Shown here in pieces: positions 34,371 through 42,407 of a DNA stretch of 64,000 bases; within the stretch, counting starts at the first letter, position 1; each line of letters opens with the position of its first letter. The position numbers and the translations under genes were made by a program. The notes below the pieces were generated by a model. It saw only the letters and a list, made by a program, of their open reading frames with translations. It searched no databases and was not told where the DNA came from. This DNA is from Halomonas stenophila (GTDB lineage: Bacteria > Pseudomonadota > Gammaproteobacteria > Pseudomonadales > Halomonadaceae), in NCBI RefSeq assembly GCF_014192275.1, contig NZ_JACHXR010000013.1, positions 1-64,000 on the forward strand, read 5' to 3'.

Positions 34371-34787
34371 ATGAAACTCCTGACGTGGGCGGCTGGTGCC
34401 GCCTTGGTGATCGCATCATCATGGGGGGTGGCTCAAGACCTGACGGAAATCGATAAACCCGCTTCGGAGTTGGAAGAGGTGTTGGCACAAGAAATCGAGC
34501 TGCCCCCTGGCGCTCAATCTGTGCGAGTGGTCCGGGTGGCGATGGATCCGCACACCGCCGCTGCGTGGCACACCCATCCCAGCCCTGTCTATGTGTATGT
34601 CGTCGAAGGAGAGGTGACGCTTGAGGTGGAGGGCGAGACCAAGACGATCAAAGCGGGAGAAGCAGTGGCCGAACCGTTGGATGCCCGGATGCGGGCGCTG
34701 AACACGACCGACCAGCCGGCCCACGCGGTGGTGTTTCAGGTCAGCCCGAAGGAGAAGGCGTTCCTGGAGGAGGAAGCGCAAAACTAG
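34371..34787 (+). CDS. Secreted cupin-domain protein
   Basis: A 138-residue protein with a Sec signal peptide (residues 1-21, WAAGAALVIASSWGVAQ) and one small cupin barrel. Cupin motif 1 is AAAWHTHPSPVYVYVVEGEV, with two His and a Glu as metal ligands, and motif 2 follows around AGEAVAEPLDARMRALN. The periplasmic location rules out most cytoplasmic dioxygenase roles; it may bind or isomerise a small molecule. A hairpin GGAGCGCC-TACG-GGCGCTCC (34821-34840) follows the gene. Confidence 0.82.
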   Translation: MKLLTWAAGAALVIASSWGVAQDLTEIDKPASELEEVLAQEIELPPGAQSVRVVRVAMDPHTAAAWHTHPSPVYVYVVEGEVTLEVEGETKTIKAGEAVAEPLDARMRALNTTDQPAHAVVFQVSPKEKAFLEEEAQN

Positions 34788-34820
34788 AATTAGGATATTG
34801 CCGATGATAGATGCTTGGAA

Positions 34821-34840
34821 GGAGCGCCTACGGGCGCTCC
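34821..34840 (+). terminator. Hairpin behind the cupin gene
   Basis: A perfect 8-bp stem with a TACG loop, 33 bases past the stop; no T tract. Confidence 0.5.
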
Positions 34841-34869
34841 TGCATGAGAGGATGGTGCTGCCCGAGGTC

Positions 34870-35319
34870 CTAACTCGACGAAGTGATCCCGATGCGATGG
34901 ATGCTGACATCGTCGGCGTTGAAGCCCACTTCCTGGCTCAGGCGAAGCTCGCTTAGCGCAGCGATGACGCTTAGACGACAACCCTGCCGATCACGGTAAC
35001 GAATACGCCGACCAAGGAGCCAGTTGTGACGCTAGGCTGCCCCCGGGCGATGCCCCCAGCGCGGTTTGGCCAAAGATGCCGGCAACGATGCCGCCCCAGA
35101 CGCCGCACACGCCGTGTAACGGCCAGACACCCAGGACATTGTCGAGCCTTTCGATACGGTCTTGGCCCCCCGAATAAGGTAGAGGAAGATGGCGGTGGCC
35201 AAACCGCCGGTGATCAGTCTACCGACCTGGTGCATCAGGTCCGAACCGGCACAGACGGCCAACAGCCCCGCGAGTGGGCCATTGTGGATGAAGCTCGGAC
35301 AACCTTCTTTGGCGTTGAC
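34870..35319 (-). pseudogene. Ammonium transporter (Amt family) remnant
   Basis: Translating the minus strand in shifting frames gives VNAKEGCPSFIHNGPLAGL, AVCAGSDLMHQVG, then after a shift RLDNVLGVWPLHGVCGVWGG and IVAGIFGQTALG, then GSLVGVFVTVIG, then VIAALSELRLSQEVGF before a stop at 34870. These are in order the C-terminal third of Amt channels, including the WPLHG helix. At least three frameshifts occur, the first in a run of six G, and about two thirds of the N-terminal part is missing. No function is expected. Confidence 0.8.
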
Positions 35320-35759
35320 AGCCTACTGCTTTTGGTCCCCTACGCTGCGCTCCCTCAGCCGGCTATCAACAGTGTTGAGGCTGTAGCAAAACCCCGTCCC
35401 CGCCCGATAGCATGGGAAAAAGGCAATGGGGAGCCGCTGGCAATCCATGGTTCAAGCCCTATAACTACAACCCCTAACGCCGGCCCAGTACGATTGAGAA
35501 GATCAAGACTGAGGCCATTGAGGCCCGAATGATCTCTTAGATCGGTGTCCACGATTGCTGGGTAAGATCATTTTCTGAATGGCCGCTTCTGGCCGAAAAT
35601 CGCCTTGCAGTCGTCCCTGATGTCCTATCGAGGGATTGGACTTCGCTGGGTGATGAATTTCCGCCCAGCGCTTCGCGCTGGGTAGCGCGCACGCCGAGTC
35701 CCGCTTCGCACGACGCCATCTCACACTGGTCTTTCCCCCCAACCGATTCCCGAGGTGCC
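35320..35759. other. Gene-free stretch of acquired-looking sequence
   Basis: 440 bases between the transporter remnant and the GNAT gene. No coding frame is convincing. CCCAGCG-CTTCG-CGCTGGG (35663-35681) is a stable hairpin of unknown role. Composition is AT-richer than the core genes. The piece GTTGAGGCTGTAGCAAAACC recalls insertion-sequence ends but has no partner. Confidence 0.4.
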
Positions 35760-36179
35760 ATGACCATCATCATCCACCCCGAGACCGCAGTGGACGCCCC
35801 CGGCATTGAGGCATTGAGGCATTGAGGCATTGAGGCACTGGTGGCCGAGGCGTTCCGGGAGGCTCCGCATGCCAGCCATACCGAGCAGTTCATCGTTGGC
35901 GCCTTGCGGCGCGCCGGGGCGCTGACGATCTCCCTGGTCGCCGAGAAGGACGGCACCCTGGTCGGCCAGGTGGCCCTTTCCCCCGTGCCCCTCTCCGATG
36001 GGCCCCCCGGCTGGTACGGGCTGGGGCCGGTGGCGGTGATCCCCGCGCGCCAGGGGCAAGGCATCGGCTCGCGGGTGGTGGAGGAAGCGCTGGCACGGTT
36101 ACACGGGCTCGGGGCCCAGGGTGGCGTGTCCGAGGCCACGGTCACCTTCTACGACAACTACCTGGCGTCCGATACCTGA
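35760..36179 (+). pseudogene. GNAT acetyltransferase (YhbS-like), interrupted by an 8-bp repeat and with a foreign tail
   Basis: From ATG 35760 (GAGGTGCC ahead) the frame reads TIIIHPETAVDAPGIEAL, a GNAT start. It meets an in-frame TGA at 35823 inside four exact copies of GGCATTGA (35802-35833). With a single copy the frame would run on through VAEAFREAPHASHTEQF and the acetyl-CoA loop ARQGQGIGSRVVEEAL. The body could restart at GTG 35841 (112 residues) but without the first strand and helix. The end [16 protein letters not shown] is not GNAT; it matches the end of the glycerophosphodiesterase at 58280 ([14 protein letters not shown]). So the gene is both stopped and chimeric. Confidence 0.75.
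35802..35837 (+). repeat. GGCATTGA tandem repeat, four copies
   Basis: Four perfect 8-base units (35802-35833) plus GGCA. Because 8 is not a multiple of 3, gain or loss of one unit shifts the frame, the pattern of slipped-strand phase variation. With one unit the GNAT frame is open; four units restore the frame but bring in TGA. Confidence 0.9.
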
Positions 36180-36234
36180 GCCGGCCAGGGCGAGGGGGAG
36201 CGATGACTCCGGCGCTCGAGCCGGTCGCATTCTG

Positions 36235-37614
36235 TCAGCGTTCGAGGTGGCCGCGAATCAACCGTACCCGACTCGTCTCGCCTGGCTGAAAGGTACTGTT
36301 GACCACGGCAATGTCCCCGGCATCGTTGACGGCCAGCTTGCGCATCAACATCCCCTGCAGGCTGCCATTGAATCCTGGATCCGACGCCCCGCTGTGCGAC
36401 ACGATCTCCGGCGCAGCGAAGTGCTCACCACTGTCCGTGGAATGCGTCATGCCGAGCCCTCGGGAGCGGCGGCCCGGACGGGGGAACAACTCCCAGAGCA
36501 CGTACAGGTCAGCGCCCGAAACCGCCAGAGACAGAAAGCCGACGCTGGCGAACCGTTCGCCATGCGCGCTGGAAATGTCCTCCGGTGCGCGGAAGCGTTC
36601 GCCGGCGCGTGCCTGCGTGTAGCGAATATGCGCCTGTTGCCAGGGGCCATCCGGACTTTCGGCGTACACCAGATGCACGATGCCGTCGCCGTCCACCGCG
36701 AGTGTCGGCGCGTCCGCATGGCCACCGGTCGCGTCCAGGGTACGGGGCGGATCGAATGACTCGCCCCGGCTGTCGGAAACCGTGTAGCGAATGTCGGCCG
36801 CCGGATCCTCGCCGACGGTCCATGCCAGATGTACCCGTCCGTCACCGTCCACGGCGATACTCGGCGCGCGAGCGGGGAGATCGCCACTACCGGCGATGTG
36901 CTTTGGCATCGAGAAGGTGTGACCGCCATCGCGGGAACGGCTGATTCGCAGCCTGCCTTCATACTCCGTCCAGGCCGCCCAGAGCTCTCCGTCGGGCCCT
37001 TCCGCCAGATCCAGGCTACCGTTGTCCCAGCGCCGGGTGGTCAGCCGTCCCTTGCCCGCGCCATTCTGCGTGTTGGAGAGATTGATCGGCGCACTGAACG
37101 TCTCGCCGCCGTCTTGCGAACGGGCGAACAGGATCTCGCCACCGTGAGTGCCACCAGAGAAGATGATCTCCTGCCAGAGCACGTAAACGCTGTCCGGTTC
37201 ATTGGTGGCCATGACCACGCGCGGGAGCCAGGAGAACGTATCGGCGCTGCGCGATACGTTGGTGGGGGCAGCGAGTTGCGGCTCTCCGTCGCGGTCGTAG
37301 CGCTGCAAGAACACATTCTGCCGCGCCTGGTCGACCCAGGCGACCGCTGCCATGCCGTCCTCGCGCAACGCGACCGAAGGGTCGTCCACATAGCGGAAAT
37401 CCGATTCGTTCATGCGCCAGGGGCCCATATGGGCCTCTCCGGTGGCCACTTCCAGGACATCGTGCCAGACGATGTCGGTGTCTTGCCTGGACTCGGCCAC
37501 CGGCGACAGGATCTCCAGCATCAGCGCGATGACGGCGCCAGCGATGGCCGGCACTGTTCCCCGGCCACGCGAAGACGAAACCACCGCCCGACGCGGATTC
37601 TGGTACTCCTGCAT
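36235..37614 (-). CDS. Secreted BNR/Asp-box repeat protein (sialidase-like propeller)
   Basis: This 459-residue protein has an N-terminal hydrophobic segment (AIAGAVIALMLEILSPVAES, residues 23-42), a signal peptide or anchor, then a six-bladed propeller-like repeat. Asp-box motifs are seen as SQDGGETF, SRDGGHTF, SDSRGESF and STDSGEHF, each at the end of a blade. The Arg triad and FRIP motif of true sialidases are not evident, so enzymatic activity is unproven; it could be a binding or sensing propeller. It is transcribed against its neighbours and has its own upstream gap. Confidence 0.75.
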   Translation of the reverse strand: MQEYQNPRRAVVSSSRGRGTVPAIAGAVIALMLEILSPVAESRQDTDIVWHDVLEVATGEAHMGPWRMNESDFRYVDDPSVALREDGMAAVAWVDQARQNVFLQRYDRDGEPQLAAPTNVSRSADTFSWLPRVVMATNEPDSVYVLWQEIIFSGGTHGGEILFARSQDGGETFSAPINLSNTQNGAGKGRLTTRRWDNGSLDLAEGPDGELWAAWTEYEGRLRISRSRDGGHTFSMPKHIAGSGDLPARAPSIAVDGDGRVHLAWTVGEDPAADIRYTVSDSRGESFDPPRTLDATGGHADAPTLAVDGDGIVHLVYAESPDGPWQQAHIRYTQARAGERFRAPEDISSAHGERFASVGFLSLAVSGADLYVLWELFPRPGRRSRGLGMTHSTDSGEHFAAPEIVSHSGASDPGFNGSLQGMLMRKLAVNDAGDIAVVNSTFQPGETSRVRLIRGHLER

Positions 37615-37972
37615 CGTGGCTTCCCCGGCATGGAGTCAAGGACTGTGACGTCCACTCAAGTGTAGCCATGGCGTTGCCCCGGTCTATTCATGAGGACAGG
37701 CGCCCAGGCTTCGTTCCGGCAAGGCTCGCCCCTGAACCGGCACCATGGGCAGCCCTTCGTCGATTCCGACCCGAGGCTGATCTTCCGGAACATGTTGCGG
37801 CGCCTGCATCCGCATCATGCTGGAAAACTATACTTAATTTTCAGGATGTTCATAGGGTTATGGTCGATACCCTGTGCTCGTTCATTGACTCGAACGTGCA
37901 GGCACGATAAGCAAACAAGGAAGTGTGCAGTCTAATCATCGTTCAGCATCACCATGCCGGAGTGGCATTTCA
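37615..37972. other. Intergenic region between divergent genes
   Basis: 358 bases. The left part should hold the promoter of the BNR protein (minus) and the right part that of the NfeD-like gene (plus); an AT-rich patch at about 37826-37850 is a candidate. Short frames here have neither ribosome sites nor recognisable content. Confidence 0.4.
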
Positions 37973-38371
37973 ATGCGCTTCCTCCCGAACATCGTCCCCT
38001 TCGTCGTTGTGCTCGGCGTGGCCGCCGCGCTGGTGCTCTCGGAAGTCCCGGCCTTGCAGATGGGCGGCGTGATTCTCTTGCCAGCATTCCTGCTCATCAG
38101 TTACGCGGCGGATTGGTTCGCGGCCTGGAGCAATGAGCGGCATGTGGAACAGCGACCGGACCTGCTCAGGAACGACGCGATCGGAGAGCGGGTCAGAGCT
38201 CGGGGCCGCTTCGAGATTCGGGATGGCATGGCGACGGGGTTGGTAACGCTCAACGGGGAGCAATGGAAGGCGTATTGTCCCGATCATGTGCCGGAGGATG
38301 GCGAGCTTTTGACGGTGCAGCGCCGGGAGGGGCTCACGCTATACGTTCAGTCTCAAGGCAGAGACGCCTGA
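37973..38371 (+). CDS. Small membrane protein with NfeD-like C-terminal domain
   Basis: A 132-residue protein with two hydrophobic helices at the N-terminus (VPFVVVLGVAAALVLSEV and MGGVILLPAFLLISYAADWF) and a C-terminal beta domain GERVRARGRFEIRDGMATG, with LVTLNGEQWKAYCPD, resembling the OB-fold of NfeD proteins that partner stomatin-like proteins or membrane proteases. No stomatin gene is adjacent. ATG 37973 is chosen at the start of the first helix; the ribosome site is weak. Confidence 0.6.
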   Translation: MRFLPNIVPFVVVLGVAAALVLSEVPALQMGGVILLPAFLLISYAADWFAAWSNERHVEQRPDLLRNDAIGERVRARGRFEIRDGMATGLVTLNGEQWKAYCPDHVPEDGELLTVQRREGLTLYVQSQGRDA

Positions 38372-38516
38372 CCGGCTGATTCCCCCCTGTTTTTCTATCA
38401 GCTTGCACTGAACATCTGCTCATGGCCGATTCCTGTCTGTCAGGCAACCATGAAAAGCATGCGCGGTGCCCCTATTATGCTAGGCATCCAATGTGCTCGC
38501 GACAGCGGAGGAAATG

Positions 38517-38690
38517 ATGGCCTTCCACAATCCGAATCCGAAAATTCGGGCCCTGGAGCAGCGCAATGCCCGATTGCGGGCCGCTCTGTTTGCCAGGCTG
38601 TTTGGAGGTGCGTGGCGTAGACTGCGCAAGGGCGCCCTGCGACTGTCGAGGGGGCGATACCGCCGACGTCGCCATGGGCCTCGGTCCTGA
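38517..38690 (+). CDS. Small basic protein
   Basis: A 57-codon ORF with GGAGG 5 bases before ATG 38517. The product AFHNPNPKIRALEQRNARLR continues into an Arg-rich tail (RGRYRRRRHGPRS). A short helix followed by a basic tail suggests nucleic-acid or membrane binding, but no family is recognised. It ends 90 bases before the phaC stop on the other strand. Confidence 0.5.
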   Translation: MAFHNPNPKIRALEQRNARLRAALFARLFGGAWRRLRKGALRLSRGRYRRRRHGPRS

Positions 38691-38780
38691 CCAACGGCCT
38701 GCCCTCAGCAGTGCTCTTGGCGGAAGAAGGGGGCGCGGTGTGCGGGTAGCGCTTCTCGCCACCCTCGCGCCACTGGCCTC

Positions 38781-40607
38781 TCACCCGCCGGACGGACTCG
38801 CGTCGTCGACCCGCACCCGGACATAGGACCCCGGCGCCTCCTCGAGAGGCGGGAAGCGGCGGCTGCCGGGCTCGCGGGCCGCCACCTGGCCGCCGGCGTG
38901 ACGCTGGAGCCAGTGGCGCCATTCCGGCCACCAGGAGCCCGGGTGGTGGGTGGCCGAGGCCAGCCAGCGCTCGGGGTCTTTCGGCAGGCGGCCATAGCTC
39001 CAGTAGCCGTATTTCGAGGAGCCGGCCGGGTTGATGACGCCGGCGATATGCCCGGACCCGCCGAGCAGGAAGCGGGCTTGCTTGCCCAGCAGGTGCGCGC
39101 CGCGGTAACTGGACTGCCAGGGGGCGATGTGATCCTTCTCGGTCGCCACGAAGAACGTCGGGATGCGCACCTTGCCCAGATCGATGGCTTGCCCCGCCAG
39201 GGAAATGCCTCCGGGTTCGGCGAGGCGGTTCTCCAGATACATGTTGCGCAGGTAGAAGCTCTGCATGCGCCGCGGCATGCGGGTGGAGTCGGAATTCCAG
39301 TAGAGCAGGTCGAAGGCCTGGGGGACGCGGCCAAGCAGGTAGTTGTTGATCACGAATCCCCAGATCAGGTCGGCGGATTGCAGCAGGTTGAAGGCGTTGG
39401 CCAGGTGCGTGCCCTCCAGATAGCCGCGCTGAGCCATGTGCTGCTCCATGTAGCGGATCTGCTCCTCGTCGATGAACACCTCCAGCGGGCCCACCTCGCC
39501 GAAGTCGAGCAGGGTGGTGAAGAAGGTGGCACTGTGCACCCGCTCATCGCCTCGCGCGGCCTGATGTGCCAGGGTGCTGGCCAGCAGGGTGCCGCCGATG
39601 CAGTAGCCGATGGTGTTGAGCGTCTCCTCGCCGGTGATTTCCGCCATCACCTCCATGGCCTTGAGGGTGCCCTGGGTGAGGTAGTCGTCGAAGGCCACCT
39701 CGGCATAGCGTTCATCCGGGTTGACCCAGGAGATCACGAAGACGGTGATCCCCTGCTCCACGGCCCAGCGGATGAAGGAGCGCTGCGGGGTCAGGTCCAG
39801 GATGTAGAACTTGTTGATCCAGGGCGGGACGATCAGCAGCGGCCGGCGGTCGACCTCCTCGGTGGTCGGTGCATACTGGATGAGCTGCATCAGCTCATTC
39901 TGGTAGATGACCTGGCCCGGGGTCACCGCGAGGTTCTTGCCCAGCTCCAGCTCGGCCGAATCGCTCTGCTTGATGCGCAACAAGCCCTCCCCCCGGGCCA
40001 GGTCCTCCATCAGGTTGGCCAGGCCCTGCAGCAGGTTGGCGCCGCCGGTGCGCACCGTGGCCTCGATCACCTCGGGGTTGGTGAGGGCATAGTTGCTGGG
40101 AGCGAGGGCGTCCATCAGCTGACGGGCATAGAACTCGACCTTCACCCGCTCGTCGTGGTCCAGTTCCTCGGTGACCTCATGCACCCCCTTCAACCACTGC
40201 TCGGCGGTCAGTTGGTAGGCCTGGCGGAGCGCGTCGAAGAAGAGGTTCTCCTCCCAGCCCTTACCCTTGAAGCGCCGGTCTCGCGGGTCGGGCGCGGCGG
40301 CCGGTGATGGCGCCTCGCCAGACAGGCGCCGCGCGGTGTTCTGCCAGAGTGCCGCATAGCCCTGCCAGAGTTGTTGCTGGAGCTCCAGGGCCTGCTGCGG
40401 ATGGAAGAGAAACTGCTGGCTCAGGCGGGTGAGCGCCTTGGCCGCGACCGCCGGGTCGGGCAGGGTGAAGAAGTCCCCGCGCGCCTGGCGCTCGAGCCAG
40501 CCCTGCCAGGCCCGGGACGACCCGCTCGACAATCGCTCGAGGGTCTCGGCATAGCGCCGTGCCAGCTCGTCGGGTGGCTTCGAAGACGACGGTTTCCGGT
40601 CACTCAT
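38781..40607 (-). CDS. phaC: Class I poly(3-hydroxyalkanoate) synthase
   Basis: PhaC polymerises (R)-3-hydroxyacyl-CoA into PHA granules. The 608-residue enzyme has the alpha/beta-hydrolase core with the lipase-like box NTIGYCIGGTLLA (catalytic Cys about residue 336), the conserved LLIVPPWINKFYILDL, the catalytic Asp in FVATEKDHIAPWQSSY and His in GGSGHIAGVINP. The length and lack of a PhaE/PhaR partner fit class I. ATG 40607 starts SDRKPSSSKPP; an upstream in-frame start at 40709 would add 34 non-family residues. No phaA, phaB or phasin gene lies beside it. Confidence 0.95.
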   Translation of the reverse strand: MSDRKPSSSKPPDELARRYAETLERLSSGSSRAWQGWLERQARGDFFTLPDPAVAAKALTRLSQQFLFHPQQALELQQQLWQGYAALWQNTARRLSGEAPSPAAAPDPRDRRFKGKGWEENLFFDALRQAYQLTAEQWLKGVHEVTEELDHDERVKVEFYARQLMDALAPSNYALTNPEVIEATVRTGGANLLQGLANLMEDLARGEGLLRIKQSDSAELELGKNLAVTPGQVIYQNELMQLIQYAPTTEEVDRRPLLIVPPWINKFYILDLTPQRSFIRWAVEQGITVFVISWVNPDERYAEVAFDDYLTQGTLKAMEVMAEITGEETLNTIGYCIGGTLLASTLAHQAARGDERVHSATFFTTLLDFGEVGPLEVFIDEEQIRYMEQHMAQRGYLEGTHLANAFNLLQSADLIWGFVINNYLLGRVPQAFDLLYWNSDSTRMPRRMQSFYLRNMYLENRLAEPGGISLAGQAIDLGKVRIPTFFVATEKDHIAPWQSSYRGAHLLGKQARFLLGGSGHIAGVINPAGSSKYGYWSYGRLPKDPERWLASATHHPGSWWPEWRHWLQRHAGGQVAAREPGSRRFPPLEEAPGSYVRVRVDDASPSGG

Positions 40608-40887
40608 GGCCTTGCCCCTTGGTGAGTACTGCTCGATGGCGGCATCGTCCGACCTATGCCGGAGGCAGGCCGACGAACCAGGGCTGATGTGCTGCCCCCT
40701 CTGCCGCAACCTACCGTTTCAGTATCGTCGGGACCGGGTGAGACGCAACCGGCTAGGGTGGCGGCGCCCGGTCGCCTTGTCGCTTCCGGCTGGCTCACCT
40801 AGCTTGAGAGTCAATCGCCGTGCGCCACGGCCCGGCTCACCGGGAGCGGCCGGAGCGCGACGTGCCGATACCCGACGAGGAGCCGGC

Positions 40888-41412
40888 ATGATGGAAACGA
40901 CCGAGCATTCCCCCGAGGCTGCGGTGTCCGTCCACCTGACGCTGAATGGTGTCCCGGTCACCGCCGAGGTCTCCCCCAACGCCATCCTGCTCGACGTGCT
41001 GCGTGAGCAGCTGGGCCTGACCGGCACCAAGAAGGGCTGCGATCACGGCCAATGCGGGGCCTGCACGGTGCACGTCGAGGGCCGGGCAATGAACGCCTGC
41101 CTGCGCCTGGCCGTGATGTGCGAGGGCCAGGCCATCACCACCATCGAGGGGCTGGCCGAGGGGGGCCGCCTGCACCCGGTCCAGCAAGCCTTCCTCGACC
41201 ATGATGCCTTCCAGTGCGGCTACTGCAGCCCGGGGCAGATCATGTCCGCCGTGGCGCTGCTCGAGGACCGCCGTGTCCCCGGCGACGTCACCACGGTACG
41301 CGAGGCGATGAGCGGCAACCTCTGCCGTTGCGGCGCCTACCAGAACATCCTCGCGGCGATCCAGGATGCCCGCCTGCGCCGGCACGGCCAGGAGGGAGGA
41401 GACGACGCATGA
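40888..41412 (+). CDS. Xanthine-oxidase-family iron-sulfur subunit (PaoA/YagT type)
   Basis: A 174-residue electron-transfer subunit with two [2Fe-2S] clusters. The plant-ferredoxin cluster is CDHGQCGACTVHVEGRAMNAC, and the second lies in QCGYCSPGQIMSA and SGNLCRCGAYQNI. GAGGAG precedes ATG 40888. It lacks the Tat signal seen in periplasmic PaoA, so this complex probably works in the cytoplasm. It overlaps the FAD subunit by 4 bases; the three genes form one operon in the order small, medium, large. Confidence 0.92.
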   Translation: MMETTEHSPEAAVSVHLTLNGVPVTAEVSPNAILLDVLREQLGLTGTKKGCDHGQCGACTVHVEGRAMNACLRLAVMCEGQAITTIEGLAEGGRLHPVQQAFLDHDAFQCGYCSPGQIMSAVALLEDRRVPGDVTTVREAMSGNLCRCGAYQNILAAIQDARLRRHGQEGGDDA

Positions 41413-42407
41413 GGACCTTCGCCTTCGCCCGGGCCGACAGCGTCGCACGCGCGGTGGAGAGTCAGCAGGGCGACCCGGCCAGCGCCTTCGTGGCCGGCGG
41501 CACCACCCTGCTCGACCTGGTCAAGCTCGACGTCATGCGGCCGTCCCGGGTCATCGACATCAACGCCCTGCCGCTGAACACGGTCGAACGCCTGCCCGAT
41601 GACCGCCTGCGCATCGGCGCCCTGGTGACCAATACCGACCTCGCCTACCACCCGGACGTGCTCGCCGATCACCCCCTGCTGTCCCAGGCGATCCTGGCCG
41701 GCGCCTCGAGCCAGGTGCGCAACATGGCCACTACCGGCGGCAACCTCATGCAACGCACCCGCTGTCCCTACTTCCGCGACGCGGCGGCAGCCTGCAACAA
41801 GCGCGAGCCGGGCAGCGGCTGCGACGCCCTGCACGGCGTCAACCGCATGCACGCCGTGCTCGGCGGCAGCAGCGAGTGCGTGGCGGTACACCCCTCCGAC
41901 ATGTGCGTGGCCCTGGCCGCCATCGGCGCCACCCTCACCCTGCACGGCCCGCGCGGCGAGCGCGAGATCGAGTTCGCCGACTTCCACCGGCTGCCGGGCA
42001 CGACGCCGTATCTCGAACACGACCTCGACAACGAGCTGATCGTCGCCGTCACCCTGGCGCCGCCGCTCGTGCCACTGGGCGCGGCCTACGTCAAGCTGCG
42101 CGATCGTGCCGCCTACGAGTTCGCCCTGGCCTCCGCCGGGGCCATGCTGTCGCTGGACGAGGAGCTGATCGGCGAGGCGCGCCTGGCACTGGGCGGCGTG
42201 GCCACCAAGCCCTGGCGCTGCCGTGAGGCCGAGGCGTCCCTGGCGGGCAAGCGGGCCGACACCGCCGCCTTCGAGGCGGCGGCGGACCTCGCCCTGGCCG
42301 ATGCCCGGCCGCTCTCCCACAACGCCTTCAAGATTCCGCTGGCGCGCCAGGCCATCGTGCGGGCGCTGCGCGACGCCGCCCGGCGCGCCAGGGAGGACGA
42401 CGCATGA
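41409..42407 (+). CDS. Xanthine-oxidase-family FAD-binding subunit (PaoB/YagS type)
   Basis: The 332-residue medium subunit carries FAD through FVAGGTTLLDLVKLDVMRP and NMATTGGNLMQRTRCPYFRD. The stretch with four Cys (CPYFRDAAAACNKREPGSGC) matches the extra [4Fe-4S] cluster of PaoB-like subunits. This links it to the PaoABC aldehyde oxidoreductase branch rather than xanthine dehydrogenase. Starts and stops overlap both neighbours by 4 bases. Confidence 0.92.
   Translation: MRTFAFARADSVARAVESQQGDPASAFVAGGTTLLDLVKLDVMRPSRVIDINALPLNTVERLPDDRLRIGALVTNTDLAYHPDVLADHPLLSQAILAGASSQVRNMATTGGNLMQRTRCPYFRDAAAACNKREPGSGCDALHGVNRMHAVLGGSSECVAVHPSDMCVALAAIGATLTLHGPRGEREIEFADFHRLPGTTPYLEHDLDNELIVAVTLAPPLVPLGAAYVKLRDRAAYEFALASAGAMLSLDEELIGEARLALGGVATKPWRCREAEASLAGKRADTAAFEAAADLALADARPLSHNAFKIPLARQAIVRALRDAARRAREDDA

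Noticed and set aside
35360..35400. Insertion-sequence end (GTTGAGGCTGTAGCAAAACC)
   Set aside because: No matching inverted partner, target duplication or transposase frame nearby, so it is left as suggestive only.
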